NCBI RefSeq assembly: GCF_002855515.1
Contig: NZ_PKRP01000003.1
Coordinates: forward strand, 1 to 64,000
Source of the DNA: Rhizobium sp. TH135
Lineage (GTDB): Bacteria; Pseudomonadota; Alphaproteobacteria; Rhizobiales; Rhizobiaceae
Direction: 5' to 3'
Length of the DNA stretch: 64,000 bases
The notes beneath the pieces were generated by a model. The model was not told where the DNA came from, did not search any database, and worked only from the letters and a program-made list of their open reading frames with translations. The translations under genes were made by a program, and so were the position numbers. Shown here piece after piece: positions 8,715 to 19,093 of this stretch; the stretch's first letter is position 1; each line of letters starts with the position of its first letter.

Positions 8715-8956
8715 TGCTGAAGCTACTCGCCGCAACGTTGATCTGTCTCGGTGCCACCCAGGTGGTGGCCCAGGAACAGGGTAACGTATCGTCGCGCGAG
8801 ACTGTATCGATGGCCAAGCTGATCCAGGATGGATACGAGATTAAGAGTTCCAGCTGGACCGGCTCGAAGCTCTTCGTATTCGTTCAGAAAGACAATTCGG
8901 CCTATGCCTGCGAATTCGCCAATGTGACGAATACGCGGTGTGGTTCCATAAACTGA
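8714..8956 (+). CDS. Small exported protein inserted in the nuo operon
   Basis: An 80-residue protein that I cannot assign to a named family. It starts with a clear signal peptide ([19 protein letters not shown], cleavage likely before QEQG), so the mature part of about 60 residues should lie in the periplasm. The mature part is beta-rich (YEIKSSSWTGSKLFVFVQK) and ends with two cysteines (YACEF and TRCGSIN) that could form a disulfide. The ATG overlaps the nuoD stop by one base (TGATG) and nuoE follows 18 bp later, so it is cotranscribed with complex I. A role in complex I is inferred only from its position. Confidence 0.75.
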   Translation: MLKLLAATLICLGATQVVAQEQGNVSSRETVSMAKLIQDGYEIKSSSWTGSKLFVFVQKDNSAYACEFANVTNTRCGSIN

Positions 8957-8974
8957 GACAAGGCGTGAGGAAGT

Positions 8975-10099
8975 ATGTCCGTTCGTCGACTAGCCGAAGA
9001 GCAATTCCAGCCCGCAGCGTTTTCGTTCAACGCGGAAAACGCCACCTGGGCTGAGGCCACCATTCGCAAGTATCCGGCGGGGCGCCAGCAATCGGCTGTC
9101 ATTCCGCTTCTGATGCGCGCACAGGAACAGGAAGGCTGGGTCACCAAGGCTGCTATCGAGTATGTCGCTGAAAAGCTCGACATGGCTTACATCCGCGTCC
9201 TGGAAGTCGCGACCTTCTACACCCAGTTCCAGCTGAAGCCTGTCGGCACCCGGGCCCATATCCAGGTCTGCGGCACGACGCCTTGCATGCTGCGCGGCGC
9301 GGAAGATCTGATCCACGTCTGCAAGTCGAAGATCCATCCGGAGCCCTTCGAGCGCAACGCCGACGGCACGCTCTCCTGGGAAGAAGTCGAGTGTCAGGGC
9401 GCCTGCGTCAATGCGCCGATGGTGATGATCTTCAAGGACGCCTATGAAGACCTGACCGTGACCCAGCTCGAGCACATCATCGATCGCTTCGCCGCAGGCA
9501 AGGGTTCCGACGTCAAGCCGGGCCCGCAGGTCGATCGCATCTTCTCGGCACCTGTCGGTGGCCCGACGACGCTGACCGATGACATCCAACCGATCCGCTT
9601 CAGCGACACGCCTGCTGCTGCCAAGCCCGAGGAAACGTCCGTTCCGCCGGCCAACGCCGCAAAGCCGGTGACCGATGCGCCCGAAACAGACAAGAGCCTG
9701 AAGACGCCTGCTACCGCCAAAAAGGCGGCAGCGGAAAACGTCAAGCAGAAGGGCGATTCCGCCGACACGGCACGCCCGGTCGAAAAGGAAGTCGCACCGG
9801 CTCCTGCTCCGGTCATGGACGAGAAAAACCGTCCTGCTGGCATCGAGCGTCCGGCAGCTCCCGATGATCTAAAGATGATCTCGGGCGTCGGTCCGAAGAT
9901 CGAAGCGACACTGAACGGCCTCGGCATCTACACGTTCGAGCAGATCGCCAAGTGGAAGAAGGCAGAACGCGAGTGGGTCGACACCTACCTCAAGTTCTCC
10001 GGCCGCATCGAGCGGGACGACTGGGTAAAGCAGGCCAAGGCGCTCGCCAAGGGCGGCGAAGCGGAATACATCAAGGTCTTCGGCAAGAAGCCACGCTGA
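8975..10099 (+). CDS. nuoE: NADH-quinone oxidoreductase subunit E, extended
   Basis: The 24-kDa-type subunit with the N1a [2Fe-2S] cluster. Residues 15-185 form the thioredoxin-like domain; ligands Cys99 and Cys104 (CGTTPC) and Cys140 and Cys144 (CQGAC) are all present. The protein is 374 residues, about twice the usual length of roughly 165. The extra part is a low-complexity Ala/Pro/Lys/Glu linker (about 205-290) and a C-terminal domain (about 295-374) starting [20 protein letters not shown], a helix-hairpin-helix-like motif. The same C-terminal domain recurs in the gene after nuoF. The core function is certain; the extension's function is not known to me. Confidence 0.95.
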   Translation: MSVRRLAEEQFQPAAFSFNAENATWAEATIRKYPAGRQQSAVIPLLMRAQEQEGWVTKAAIEYVAEKLDMAYIRVLEVATFYTQFQLKPVGTRAHIQVCGTTPCMLRGAEDLIHVCKSKIHPEPFERNADGTLSWEEVECQGACVNAPMVMIFKDAYEDLTVTQLEHIIDRFAAGKGSDVKPGPQVDRIFSAPVGGPTTLTDDIQPIRFSDTPAAAKPEETSVPPANAAKPVTDAPETDKSLKTPATAKKAAAENVKQKGDSADTARPVEKEVAPAPAPVMDEKNRPAGIERPAAPDDLKMISGVGPKIEATLNGLGIYTFEQIAKWKKAEREWVDTYLKFSGRIERDDWVKQAKALAKGGEAEYIKVFGKKPR

Positions 10100-10110
10100 G
10101 AGGTTAGGTT

Positions 10111-11415
10111 ATGTTGAGAGATCAGGATCGCATCTTTACCAATATCTACGGCCTCAAGGACAAGTCCCTGAAGGGCGCCATGAGCCGTGGCCACTGGGAC
10201 GGCACCAAGCAAATCCTCGAAAAGGGCCGGGACTGGATCATCAACGAGATGAAGGCTTCCGGTCTTCGCGGTCGCGGCGGCGCAGGCTTCCCCACCGGTC
10301 TCAAGTGGTCCTTCATGCCGAAGGAATCGGATGGTCGCCCGCATTACCTCGTGGTCAATGCCGACGAGTCGGAGCCTGGCACCTGCAAGGACCGCGAGAT
10401 CATGCGCCATGATCCGCACACCCTGATCGAAGGCTGCGTCATCGCCTCCTTCGCCATGGGCGCGCATCATGCCTTCATCTATGTCCGCGGCGAATTCATG
10501 CGCGAACGCGAAGCCCTGCAGGCCGCGATCGACGAATGCTATGACTACGGACTGCTCGGCAAGAACAACAAGCTCGGCTATGACATCGACATCGTCGTGC
10601 ATCATGGCGCCGGCGCTTACATCTGCGGCGAAGAAACCGCACTTCTGGAAAGCCTTGAAGGCAAGAAGGGCCAGCCGCGCCTGAAGCCGCCATTCCCGGC
10701 CAACATGGGTCTCTATGGCTGCCCGACGACGGTCAACAACGTCGAATCGATCGCGGTTGCGCCGACCATCCTGCGTCGCGGTGCGTCCTGGTATTCGAGC
10801 TTCGGTCGCCCGAACAATGCCGGCACCAAGCTGTTTTCGATCTCCGGTCACGTCAACAAGCCGTGCACGGTCGAAGAAGCCATGTCGATCACCTTCCAGG
10901 AGCTGATCGAAAAGCACTGTGGCGGTATTCGCGGCGGCTGGGACAACCTGCTCGCCGTCATCCCGGGCGGCTCGTCGGTACCTTGCGTACCGGGCGCCCA
11001 GATGAAGGACGCCATCATGGATTATGACGGTCTGCGCGAGTTGGGCTCCGGCCTCGGCACCGCCGCTGTCATCGTCATGGACAAGTCGACCGACATCGTG
11101 AAGGCGATCTGGCGCCTCTCGGCCTTCTACAAGCACGAAAGCTGCGGCCAGTGCACGCCGTGCCGTGAAGGCACGGGCTGGATGATGCGCGTCATGGAAC
11201 GCATGGTGAAGGGCAATGCCCAGAAGCGTGAAATCGACATGCTCTTCCAGGTGACGAAGCAGGTCGAGGGCCACACGATCTGTGCGCTCGGTGACGCCGC
11301 CGCATGGCCGATCCAGGGCCTGATCAAGCATTTCCGTCCCGAGATGGAGAAGCGCATCGACCAGTACACCCGCAACGCGATCGCGCACGGGGTGGTCATG
11401 GAAGCGGCAGAGTAA
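10111..11415 (+). CDS. nuoF: NADH-quinone oxidoreductase subunit F
   Basis: The 51-kDa-type subunit (434 residues) that oxidises NADH using FMN and passes electrons through cluster N3. Visible motifs are [16 protein letters not shown] (NADH-binding glycine loop), [15 protein letters not shown] (FMN site), [17 protein letters not shown], and the N3 ligands [15 protein letters not shown] with the distal Cys of TICALGD. It begins 11 bp after nuoE, consistent with tight cotranscription of the NADH-dehydrogenase module. Confidence 0.97.
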   Translation: MLRDQDRIFTNIYGLKDKSLKGAMSRGHWDGTKQILEKGRDWIINEMKASGLRGRGGAGFPTGLKWSFMPKESDGRPHYLVVNADESEPGTCKDREIMRHDPHTLIEGCVIASFAMGAHHAFIYVRGEFMREREALQAAIDECYDYGLLGKNNKLGYDIDIVVHHGAGAYICGEETALLESLEGKKGQPRLKPPFPANMGLYGCPTTVNNVESIAVAPTILRRGASWYSSFGRPNNAGTKLFSISGHVNKPCTVEEAMSITFQELIEKHCGGIRGGWDNLLAVIPGGSSVPCVPGAQMKDAIMDYDGLRELGSGLGTAAVIVMDKSTDIVKAIWRLSAFYKHESCGQCTPCREGTGWMMRVMERMVKGNAQKREIDMLFQVTKQVEGHTICALGDAAAWPIQGLIKHFRPEMEKRIDQYTRNAIAHGVVMEAAE

Positions 11416-11427
11416 GGGACAAAAGGG

Positions 11428-12174
11428 ATGACGAGCTCTTCGGACAAGGGCGGGAAGAAGGGGTCGGACGAACCGGCGTCGGAAACTCGCGCTCCCGAAG
11501 GTCTCGACGACCTGATGACCAATCCGGCGGCCGCAATGGCCGCCGCAACCGCCTTCGGCTTCGGCATGGCGGCGCAGATGAGCAAGTTCTTCCTCGGCTC
11601 CCTCCAAGGCGCCATGGAAGTGACAGGCCAGCTCGCGCGGCAGCTGGAAGAAGAACGCAAGGCGGCCGAAGCAAATACGGTGGCCGAGCCCGAGACCAAG
11701 GTCGAGGTGCCTGCTAAGACCCCAGAACCAGCGCCTACTCCGGCGAAGGTGAAGGTGGAAAAGCCTGTTGCGTCGAAGGTGAAGGCCAAGGCTGAGGGGC
11801 CGGCTAAACCGGTCGCTGCCAAGGTGGAAAAGCCGAAGCCGGCACCAAAGGCAAAGGCTGTCGCGAAACCTGCGGCCGCACCGAAGGTCAAGGCGAAGCC
11901 AGAGCCGAAGGTCGAGGTCGCCGTTCCGGCACCGAAGCCGAAAAAGGCCTCCGGCAAAGCCGACGATCTGAAGAAGATCGACGGTATCGGCCCGAAGGTC
12001 GAGCAGGTCCTGAAGGGCAGGGGCATAACCCGCTATCAGGATCTGGTGGCGATGGACGAGGCGGCGCTTGTTGCGCTGGACAAGGAATTGGGTTTCGACG
12101 GCCGCGTGCTGCGAGACGACTGGGCAGGCCAGGCGCGCCGATTGGCGGGCGGCAAGGCTCGGTCAGGCAAGTGA
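11428..12174 (+). CDS. Lys/Pro/Ala-rich protein with NuoE-like C-terminal domain
   Basis: A 248-residue protein lying between nuoF and nuoG. Residues about 30-75 form an amphipathic/hydrophobic segment (PAAAMAAATAFGFGMAAQ, then a helix with LARQLEEERKAAEA). Residues 80-175 are a repetitive Lys-Pro-Ala linker, basic and probably disordered. Residues 179-248 are a compact domain opening DDLKKIDGIGPKVEQVLKGR and ending in a RDDWAGQARRLA stretch; this is clearly related to the C-terminal end of the NuoE in this window ([20 protein letters not shown] ... [12 protein letters not shown]). It starts 12 bp after nuoF. I do not know its function; a complex I accessory or assembly role is inferred from the shared domain and operon position. 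Confidence 0.8.
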   Translation: MTSSSDKGGKKGSDEPASETRAPEGLDDLMTNPAAAMAAATAFGFGMAAQMSKFFLGSLQGAMEVTGQLARQLEEERKAAEANTVAEPETKVEVPAKTPEPAPTPAKVKVEKPVASKVKAKAEGPAKPVAAKVEKPKPAPKAKAVAKPAAAPKVKAKPEPKVEVAVPAPKPKKASGKADDLKKIDGIGPKVEQVLKGRGITRYQDLVAMDEAALVALDKELGFDGRVLRDDWAGQARRLAGGKARSGK

Positions 12175-12317
12175 GATTAGGGTCCGGCGGCGCGGGGGCG
12201 ATGCGCTGGGCTTGAGGGATAAAACGGGCGGCTTTTCATCCGGAAGGGACGAGGGTCGTCAGTCGCGGCAGGAATGCCACGGCAAGATGCGCGGAAGCGT
12301 GAGGCAGGAAGGCGAAT

Positions 12318-14399
12318 ATGGCAAAGCTGAAGGTCGACGGTAAAGAGATCGAGGTTCCGGATCATTTCACGCTGTTGCAGGCGTGCGAGGAAGCCGGCGC
12401 CGAGGTTCCGCGCTTTTGTTTCCATGAAAGACTGTCGGTTGCCGGCAATTGCCGGATGTGCCTTGTCGAAGTAAAGGGTGGCCCGCCGAAGCCGGCAGCC
12501 TCTTGCGCCATGGGCGTGCGCGACGTGCGTGGCGGCCCGAACGGCGAACTTCCGGAAGTTTTCACCAACACGCCGATGGTCAAGAAGGCTCGCGAAGGCG
12601 TGATGGAATTCCTGCTGATCAACCATCCGCTGGATTGCCCGATCTGCGACCAGGGCGGCGAATGCGACCTGCAGGACCAAGCCATGGCCTTCGGTATCGA
12701 CAGCTCGCGCTATACCGAGAACAAGCGCGCCGTCGAAGACAAGTATATCGGACCGCTGGTCAAGACCGTGATGAACCGCTGCATTCACTGCACGCGCTGC
12801 GTCCGCTTCACCACCGAAGTGGCCGGTATTGCCGAACTCGGCCTGATCGGCCGTGGCGAAGATGCCGAGATCACGACCTATCTCGAGCAGGCAATGACGT
12901 CTGAGCTGCAGGGCAATGTCGTCGACCTCTGCCCGGTCGGCGCGCTGACCTCGAAGCCTTTCGCCTTCACGGCTCGTCCGTGGGAACTGAACAAGACCGA
13001 ATCGGTCGACGTCATGGACGCGCTGGGTTCAGCGATCCGCGTCGATACGCGTGGTCGCGAAGTCATGCGCATCATGCCGCGCGTCAACGAGCAGATCAAC
13101 GAAGAGTGGATCTCCGACAAGACCCGCTTCATCTGGGATGGCCTGAAGACCCAGCGTCTCGACCGCCCCTACGTGAAGAAGGATGGCCGTCTGCAGCCTG
13201 CAAGCTGGGCTGAAGCATTCGCCGCCATCAAGTCGGCAGTTGCGTCGACCTCGGCTGACAAGATCGGTGCTGTCGCCGGTGACCTCGCTTCCGTCGAAGA
13301 AATCTTCGCGCTGAAGTCGCTCCTCAACGCTCTCGGGTCCTCGAATACCGACTGTCGCCAGGACGGGACGGCACTCGATCCGTCGCTCGGCCGTTCGACC
13401 TACGTCTTCAATGCCGGTATCGAAGGCATCGAAGCCGCTGATGCGATCCTCATCGTTGGTGCGAGCCCGCGCTACGAAGCAGCCGTTCTCAACGCCCGCA
13501 TCCGCAAGCGTTGGCGCCGCGGTGGCCTGCCTATCGCCCTGATCGGCGAAGGCGGCGACCTGCGCTACCCTTACGAATATCTCGGTGCTGGCACCGAAAC
13601 TCTGGCCGAACTCGTCTCGGGCAAGAACAACTTCGCCGAAGCGCTGAAGGCCGCCAAGAACCCGATGATCATCATCGGCCAGGGCGCCCTGTCGGGTCCT
13701 GATGGCAAGGCCGTTCTCGCGAACGCCGCCAAGTTGGCAGCCGATGTTGGCGCAGTGACCGACGAGTGGAATGGCTTCTGCGTCCTGCACACCGCAGCCT
13801 CGCGAGTCGGCGCTCTCGACCTCGGCTTCGTGCCGGGCGAGGGGGCAGTTGCTGCCGGTCAGATGCTGTCCTTGCTCGACGTCGTCTTCCTGCTCGGCGC
13901 CGACGAACTCGATTTCTCGGCCAAGACAGCCAAGTGCGTCGTCTATATCGGCAGCCACGGCGACAATGGCGCGCATTACGCCGACGTCATCCTGCCGGGC
14001 GCGACCTATACCGAAAAGTCGGGCACCTGGGTCAACACCGAAGGCCGCGTCCAGATGGGCAACCGTGCCGGCTTCGCGCCGGGCGAGGCCCGCGAAGACT
14101 GGGCGATCCTGCGTGCGCTCTCCGACGTGCTCGGCAAGAAGCTGCCGTTTGATTCGCTGTTGCAGCTGCGTGGCCAGCTATATGAAGCCTACCCGCATTT
14201 CGCCGAGATCGACGAGATCGCAGCCGGCTCTTCGGCCGATATTGCTGCACTGGCGAAAAAACCCGGGACGATGGGCAAGTCTCTGTTTGCGTCGCCGGTC
14301 AAAGACTTCTATTTGACGAACCCGATCGCACGCGCTTCGGCCGTCATGGCAGAGTGCTCGGCATTGGCCCGCAACAATTTCAAGGCCGCGGCAGAGTAA
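12318..14399 (+). CDS. nuoG: NADH-quinone oxidoreductase subunit G
   Basis: The 75-kDa-type Fe-S subunit, 693 residues. The N-terminal 220 residues carry the clusters: [15 protein letters not shown] and a following Cys (N1b), the His/Cys set [16 protein letters not shown] (N5), and NRCIHCTRC with DLCPVG (N4). The remainder is the molybdopterin-oxidoreductase-like fold, here without the cysteines of an N7 cluster that I could see. It follows a 143-bp gap after the Lys/Pro/Ala-rich gene; GAGGCAGGAAGGC precedes the ATG. Confidence 0.97.
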   Translation: MAKLKVDGKEIEVPDHFTLLQACEEAGAEVPRFCFHERLSVAGNCRMCLVEVKGGPPKPAASCAMGVRDVRGGPNGELPEVFTNTPMVKKAREGVMEFLLINHPLDCPICDQGGECDLQDQAMAFGIDSSRYTENKRAVEDKYIGPLVKTVMNRCIHCTRCVRFTTEVAGIAELGLIGRGEDAEITTYLEQAMTSELQGNVVDLCPVGALTSKPFAFTARPWELNKTESVDVMDALGSAIRVDTRGREVMRIMPRVNEQINEEWISDKTRFIWDGLKTQRLDRPYVKKDGRLQPASWAEAFAAIKSAVASTSADKIGAVAGDLASVEEIFALKSLLNALGSSNTDCRQDGTALDPSLGRSTYVFNAGIEGIEAADAILIVGASPRYEAAVLNARIRKRWRRGGLPIALIGEGGDLRYPYEYLGAGTETLAELVSGKNNFAEALKAAKNPMIIIGQGALSGPDGKAVLANAAKLAADVGAVTDEWNGFCVLHTAASRVGALDLGFVPGEGAVAAGQMLSLLDVVFLLGADELDFSAKTAKCVVYIGSHGDNGAHYADVILPGATYTEKSGTWVNTEGRVQMGNRAGFAPGEAREDWAILRALSDVLGKKLPFDSLLQLRGQLYEAYPHFAEIDEIAAGSSADIAALAKKPGTMGKSLFASPVKDFYLTNPIARASAVMAECSALARNNFKAAAE

Positions 14400-14411
14400 G
14401 GGCAGGGGACC

Positions 14412-15455
14412 ATGGATAATTTCGTTTCCACCTATGTGTGGCCGGCGGCCATCATGATCGGGCAGTCCCTTCTGCTGCTCGTCTGCCTTCTGGTCTTCAT
14501 CGCCTATATCCTGCTCGCAGACCGCAAGATCTGGGCAGCCGTTCAGCTGCGTCGCGGTCCGAACGTCGTCGGCCCCTGGGGTCTCTTCCAGTCCTTCGCC
14601 GACCTTCTGAAGTTCGTCTTCAAGGAGCCGGTCATCCCGGCAGGCGCCAACAAGGGCGTCTTCCTGCTCGCTCCGCTCGTCGCCGTCACACTGGCGCTCG
14701 CAACCTGGGCCGTCATCCCGGTCAACGCCGGATGGGTGATCGCCAACATCAATGTCGGCATCCTCTTCGTCTTCGCCGTCTCCTCGCTCGAAGTCTACGG
14801 CATCATCATGGGGGGCTGGGCGTCGAACTCGAAGTACCCGTTCCTCGGTGCCCTTCGTTCGGCAGCGCAGATGGTTTCCTACGAAGTCTCGATGGGCTTC
14901 GTCATCGTCACCGTTTTGCTCTGCGTCGGTTCGCTCAACCTGACCGACATCGTGGTTGCCCAGAACAACGGCCTCGGCACGATGATGGGTCTCCCGGCCT
15001 CGTTCCTCGACTGGCACTGGCTGGCGCTCTTCCCGATGTTCGTGATCTTCTTCATTTCGGCATTGGCAGAAACCAACCGCCCGCCTTTCGATCTTCCGGA
15101 AGCCGAATCCGAACTCGTTGCCGGCTTCATGGTCGAATACGGCTCGACCCCGTACATGATGTTCATGCTCGGCGAATACGCGGCCATCGTCCTGATGTGC
15201 TCGCTGACCACGATCCTCTTCCTCGGAGGCTGGTTGCCGCCGGTCGACGTCTGGTTCCTGAACTGGGTCCCGGGCATCATCTGGTTCGTGCTGAAGGCGA
15301 CCATGGTCTTCTTCATGTTCGCCATGGTGAAGGCATTCGTTCCGCGCTACCGCTATGACCAGCTGATGCGTCTCGGCTGGAAGGTCTTCCTTCCGATCTC
15401 GCTCGCCATGGTCATCATCACTGCATTCGTGCTGAAGCTGATGGGTTGGGCGTAA
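14412..15455 (+). CDS. nuoH: NADH-quinone oxidoreductase subunit H
   Basis: Membrane subunit of 347 residues with about eight transmembrane helices, forming the quinone tunnel and the link from the peripheral arm to the proton pump. Conserved loops are visible: [20 protein letters not shown] after the first helix, and [19 protein letters not shown], rich in the acidic residues implicated in coupling. ATG 14412 lies 12 bp after the nuoG stop. Confidence 0.97.
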   Translation: MDNFVSTYVWPAAIMIGQSLLLLVCLLVFIAYILLADRKIWAAVQLRRGPNVVGPWGLFQSFADLLKFVFKEPVIPAGANKGVFLLAPLVAVTLALATWAVIPVNAGWVIANINVGILFVFAVSSLEVYGIIMGGWASNSKYPFLGALRSAAQMVSYEVSMGFVIVTVLLCVGSLNLTDIVVAQNNGLGTMMGLPASFLDWHWLALFPMFVIFFISALAETNRPPFDLPEAESELVAGFMVEYGSTPYMMFMLGEYAAIVLMCSLTTILFLGGWLPPVDVWFLNWVPGIIWFVLKATMVFFMFAMVKAFVPRYRYDQLMRLGWKVFLPISLAMVIITAFVLKLMGWA

Positions 15456-15494
15456 TGACGCCCGCCCGGACACTTGGCTGATTAGGAGAACAAG

Positions 15495-15986
15495 ATGGCT
15501 GCTCTGACCCAGGCTATCAATTCGATCTTCCTGAAGGAGTTCGTCGGCGCATTCTTCCTGTCGATGCGCTACTTCTTCAAGCAGAAGGCAACGATCAACT
15601 ACCCGTTCGAAAAGGGCCCGGTATCGGCCCGCTTCCGCGGCGAGCATGCGCTGCGCCGCTATCCGAACGGCGAAGAGCGCTGCATCGCCTGCAAGCTCTG
15701 CGAGGCGATCTGTCCTGCCCAGGCCATCACCATCGAAGCCGGCCCGCGCCGCAATGACGGCACGCGCCGCACGGTCCGTTACGACATCGACATGGTGAAG
15801 TGCATTTATTGCGGTTTCTGCCAGGAAGCCTGCCCGGTCGACGCGATCGTTGAGGGACCGAACTTCGAGTTCGCCACCGAGACCCGCGAAGAACTCTATT
15901 TCGACAAGGCACGCCTGCTTGACAATGGCGACCGCTGGGAACGTGAAATCGCGCGCAACATCGCGATGGACTCTCCCTACCGCTGA
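15495..15986 (+). CDS. nuoI: NADH-quinone oxidoreductase subunit I
   Basis: The TYKY-type ferredoxin subunit (163 residues) with two [4Fe-4S] clusters, N6a and N6b. Both CxxCxxCxxxCP motifs are intact: [12 protein letters not shown] and [12 protein letters not shown]. The N-terminal amphipathic part ([19 protein letters not shown]) anchors it to the membrane surface. Preceded by TTAGGAGAACAAG. The next gene starts 153 bp downstream; that gap has no convincing gene. Confidence 0.97.
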   Translation: MAALTQAINSIFLKEFVGAFFLSMRYFFKQKATINYPFEKGPVSARFRGEHALRRYPNGEERCIACKLCEAICPAQAITIEAGPRRNDGTRRTVRYDIDMVKCIYCGFCQEACPVDAIVEGPNFEFATETREELYFDKARLLDNGDRWEREIARNIAMDSPYR

Positions 15987-16139
15987 TCCCTTAGGGATCG
16001 ATCGCCTTGGGCGGAGCGCGGGGCTTCGCCGGGGCACATGAATGAATTTTGTAACGGGCGTGCCGATGGGGATATCGGTCACGCCTTATCGGGCGGCGGG
16101 GCAGGGCCCTCGTCCGGGGGAAGATGAAAAGGCACCAAC

Positions 16140-16754
16140 ATGGGTCTTCAGGCTCTCTTTTTCTATCTCTTCGCCTTTGTCGCGGTGGCTTCGGCCTTCA
16201 TGGTGATATCGGCTCGGAACCCGGTCCATTCGGTCCTGTTCCTCATTCTGACCTTCATCAACGCTTCGGGCCTTCTGCTCCTCACGGGAGCTGAATTCCT
16301 GGCGATGATCCTTCTGGTCGTCTATGTCGGCGCGGTTGCGGTTCTCTTCCTCTTCGTCGTGATGATGCTCGACATCGACTTCACGGAACTGAGGGCAGGG
16401 GCTGCGAAATACGCCCCCATCGGCGCGTTGATCGGCCTCATCGTGGCAGTCGAGCTTGTCGTCGTGATTGGCGGCAGCGCGATCAGCCCGGAAGCGCTGA
16501 ACGCGATCACCCAGCCGATCCCGGCTGTGGCCGAACGTCAGAACACGCAGGCGCTGGGCGACGTGCTCTATACCGACTACGTCTTCTTCTTCCAGATCGC
16601 GGGCCTCGTCCTGTTCGTCGCCATGATCGGCGCGATCGTGCTGACACTGCGCCACCGCACCAACATCAAGCGCCAGGACATCTCCGCCCAGGTCGCCCGC
16701 ACGCCTGAAACTGCCGTCAAGGTGGTCAAGGTCAAGCCGGGCCAGGGCGTCTGA
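16140..16754 (+). CDS. nuoJ: NADH-quinone oxidoreductase subunit J
   Basis: Membrane subunit (204 residues) with five predicted helices; the third includes [20 protein letters not shown], the conserved segment whose pi-bulge is linked to gating of proton transfer. The C-terminal tail ([12 protein letters not shown]) is cytoplasmic and basic. It is in the usual position between nuoI and nuoK. Confidence 0.96.
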   Translation: MGLQALFFYLFAFVAVASAFMVISARNPVHSVLFLILTFINASGLLLLTGAEFLAMILLVVYVGAVAVLFLFVVMMLDIDFTELRAGAAKYAPIGALIGLIVAVELVVVIGGSAISPEALNAITQPIPAVAERQNTQALGDVLYTDYVFFFQIAGLVLFVAMIGAIVLTLRHRTNIKRQDISAQVARTPETAVKVVKVKPGQGV

Positions 16755-16782
16755 GCCGAGCAAGAGGTCAAGGAACAGAATT

Positions 16783-17091
16783 ATGGAAATCGGTCTTTCC
16801 CACTACCTCACGGTCAGTGCCATGCTCTTCACCCTCGGGGTCTTCGGCATCTTCCTGAACCGCAAGAACGTCATCGTCATCCTGATGTCGATCGAGTTGA
16901 TCCTGCTCGCGGTCAACATCAACATGGTCGCCTTCTCGACCTTCCTCGGCGATCTCGTCGGCCAGGTCTTCGCGCTGTTTATCCTGACGGTGGCAGCCGC
17001 CGAAGCGGCTATTGGTCTCGCGATCCTGGTGGTCTTCTACCGTAATCGCGGCTCCATCGCCGTCGAAGACGTCAACATGATGAAGGGCTGA
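16783..17091 (+). CDS. nuoK: NADH-quinone oxidoreductase subunit K
   Basis: Small membrane subunit of 102 residues with three helices. The two conserved buried glutamates of the MrpC-like family are visible: in [15 protein letters not shown] and in [14 protein letters not shown]. They are part of the proton path next to NuoJ and NuoN. Spacing to nuoJ is 28 bp and to nuoL 7 bp. Confidence 0.97.
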   Translation: MEIGLSHYLTVSAMLFTLGVFGIFLNRKNVIVILMSIELILLAVNINMVAFSTFLGDLVGQVFALFILTVAAAEAAIGLAILVVFYRNRGSIAVEDVNMMKG

Positions 17092-17098
17092 TTGGGTC

Positions 17099-19093
17099 AT
17101 GATCTACAAGGCTATCGTCTTTCTCCCCCTGATCGGCTTCCTGATCGCCGGCCTTTTCGGCCGCCAGATCGGTGCCAAGGCGTCGGAATATGTGACCACC
17201 GGTCTGATGATCATCGTGGCCGTTCTGTCCTGGATCGTCTTCTTCAACGTCGCAATGAGCCATGAGGCCCACGAGGTCATCAAGGTCCCCGTGCTGCGCT
17301 GGATCCAGTCCGGCGGCATCGACGTCGAGTGGGCCTTCCGCATCGACACGCTGACGGCCGTCATGTTTGTCGTCGTCAACTCGGTGTCGTGCCTCGTGCA
17401 CCTCTACTCGATCGGCTACATGCATCACGACCCGCATCGGCCGCGCTTCTTTGCCTATCTCTCGCTTTTCACCTTCGCGATGCTCATGCTCATCACGTCG
17501 GACAACCTGCTGCAGATGTTCTTCGGCTGGGAAGGCGTAGGTCTTGCGTCCTATCTGCTGATCGGCTTCTGGTATAAGAAGCCGTCGGCTTCGGCTGCCG
17601 CCATGAAGGCCTTCATCGTCAACCGCGTCGGTGACTTCGGCTTCATCCTCGGCATCTCGGCGCTCTTCGTGATGTTCGGCTCGATCAACCTCGAGACGAT
17701 CTTTGCCTCGGCCCAGTCCTATCTGCCGACCGATCCTGCAGCCGCTCCGGAAGTTGTCCTCAACCTCTTCGGCATGCAGCTCGACCGCAGCCATGCGCTG
17801 ACCGGCGCCTGCCTCCTGCTCTTCATGGGCGCGATGGGTAAGTCTGCGCAGTTCCTGCTGCACACCTGGCTTCCGGACGCCATGGAAGGCCCGACCCCGG
17901 TTTCGGCGCTCATTCACGCCGCAACCATGGTCACCGCCGGCGTCTTCCTCGTCGCCCGCATGTCGCCTGTGTTCGAGCTGTCGCCGGATGCGCTGACCTT
18001 CGTCACCATCGTCGGTGCGATCACCGCCTTCTTCGCCGCGACCGTCGGTCTGGTGCAGAACGACATCAAGCGGGTCATCGCCTATTCGACCTGCTCGCAG
18101 CTCGGCTACATGTTCGTGGCACTCGGCGTCGGCGCCTATGGCGCGGCCGTCTTCCACCTCTTCACGCACGCCTTCTTCAAGGCGCTCCTGTTCCTAGGCG
18201 CAGGTTCCGTTATCCACGCCGTCGATGGCGAGCAGGACATGCGCTATATGGGCGGTCTGCGTAAGCACATCCCCTATACCTTCTGGGCGATGACCATCGG
18301 TACGCTCGCGCTGACCGGCGTGGGCATCCCCGGAACGATCATCGGCTTTGCTGGCTTCTTCTCCAAGGACGCCATCATCGAATCGGCCTTCGCTTCCCAT
18401 ACCTCGGTCGGCGTCTTCGCCTTCACCCTGCTCGTGATCGCAGCCCTTTTCACCAGCTTCTACTCGTGGCGTCTGGCGTTCATGACCTTCTTCGGCAAGC
18501 CGCGCGCTTCCGCCGATGTCATGCACCACGTCCACGAGTCGCCGATGGTTATGCTGCTGCCGCTTCTGCTGCTCGGCATCGGTGCAGTCGTCGCTGGCGT
18601 GATCTTCCACGACTACTTCTTCGGCCATCACTATGCCGAATTCTGGAAGGGCGCGCTCTTCACGCTGCCGACCAACACGGTTCTCGAAGAGTTCCATGAC
18701 GTGCCGAAGTGGGTGAAGTGGAGCCCGTTCGTCGCCATGGCACTCGGCTTCGTCACCGCCTGGTACATGTATATTAAGAACCCGTCGGCGCCGAAGAAGC
18801 TCGCTGAACAGCAGTGGATGCTCTACCAGTTCCTGCTCAACAAGTGGTACTTCGACGAGCTCTACGACTTCCTCTTCGTTCGGTCCTCCAAGGCGCTCGG
18901 CCGCTTCCTCTGGAAGAAGGGTGACGTTGCCACCATCGACGCCTATGGCCCGAACGGTGTTGCCTCGGCCGTCGGTGGCCTGACCCAGAGGGTCGTCCGC
19001 CTGCAGTCTGGCTACCTCTACCACTATGCCTTCGCGATGCTGATCGGCATTGCGGCCCTCGTTACCTGGATGATGCTCGGGAGCTCCCTCTGA
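17099..19093 (+). CDS. nuoL: NADH-quinone oxidoreductase subunit L
   Basis: The distal antiporter-like proton-pumping subunit, 664 residues and about 16 transmembrane helices. Family blocks: [18 protein letters not shown] (key glutamate), [19 protein letters not shown] (conserved lysine/histidine region), and [18 protein letters not shown]. The long C-terminal amphipathic helix expected to run along the membrane arm is represented by the extra 150 residues compared with nuoM. Its stop overlaps the nuoM ATG by one base. Confidence 0.97.
   Translation: MIYKAIVFLPLIGFLIAGLFGRQIGAKASEYVTTGLMIIVAVLSWIVFFNVAMSHEAHEVIKVPVLRWIQSGGIDVEWAFRIDTLTAVMFVVVNSVSCLVHLYSIGYMHHDPHRPRFFAYLSLFTFAMLMLITSDNLLQMFFGWEGVGLASYLLIGFWYKKPSASAAAMKAFIVNRVGDFGFILGISALFVMFGSINLETIFASAQSYLPTDPAAAPEVVLNLFGMQLDRSHALTGACLLLFMGAMGKSAQFLLHTWLPDAMEGPTPVSALIHAATMVTAGVFLVARMSPVFELSPDALTFVTIVGAITAFFAATVGLVQNDIKRVIAYSTCSQLGYMFVALGVGAYGAAVFHLFTHAFFKALLFLGAGSVIHAVDGEQDMRYMGGLRKHIPYTFWAMTIGTLALTGVGIPGTIIGFAGFFSKDAIIESAFASHTSVGVFAFTLLVIAALFTSFYSWRLAFMTFFGKPRASADVMHHVHESPMVMLLPLLLLGIGAVVAGVIFHDYFFGHHYAEFWKGALFTLPTNTVLEEFHDVPKWVKWSPFVAMALGFVTAWYMYIKNPSAPKKLAEQQWMLYQFLLNKWYFDELYDFLFVRSSKALGRFLWKKGDVATIDAYGPNGVASAVGGLTQRVVRLQSGYLYHYAFAMLIGIAALVTWMMLGSSL

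Noticed and set aside
14178..16082. A 634-codon minus-strand open frame opposite nuoG-nuoI
   Set aside because: Same mirror effect (strings of DDEH residues); no domain and no ribosome site, and the sense genes carry full cofactor motifs.
16038..16127. A 29-codon frame between nuoI and nuoJ starting MNEFCNG
   Set aside because: No clear ribosome site, glycine/serine-rich low-complexity end and no hydrophobic or conserved pattern; likely chance.
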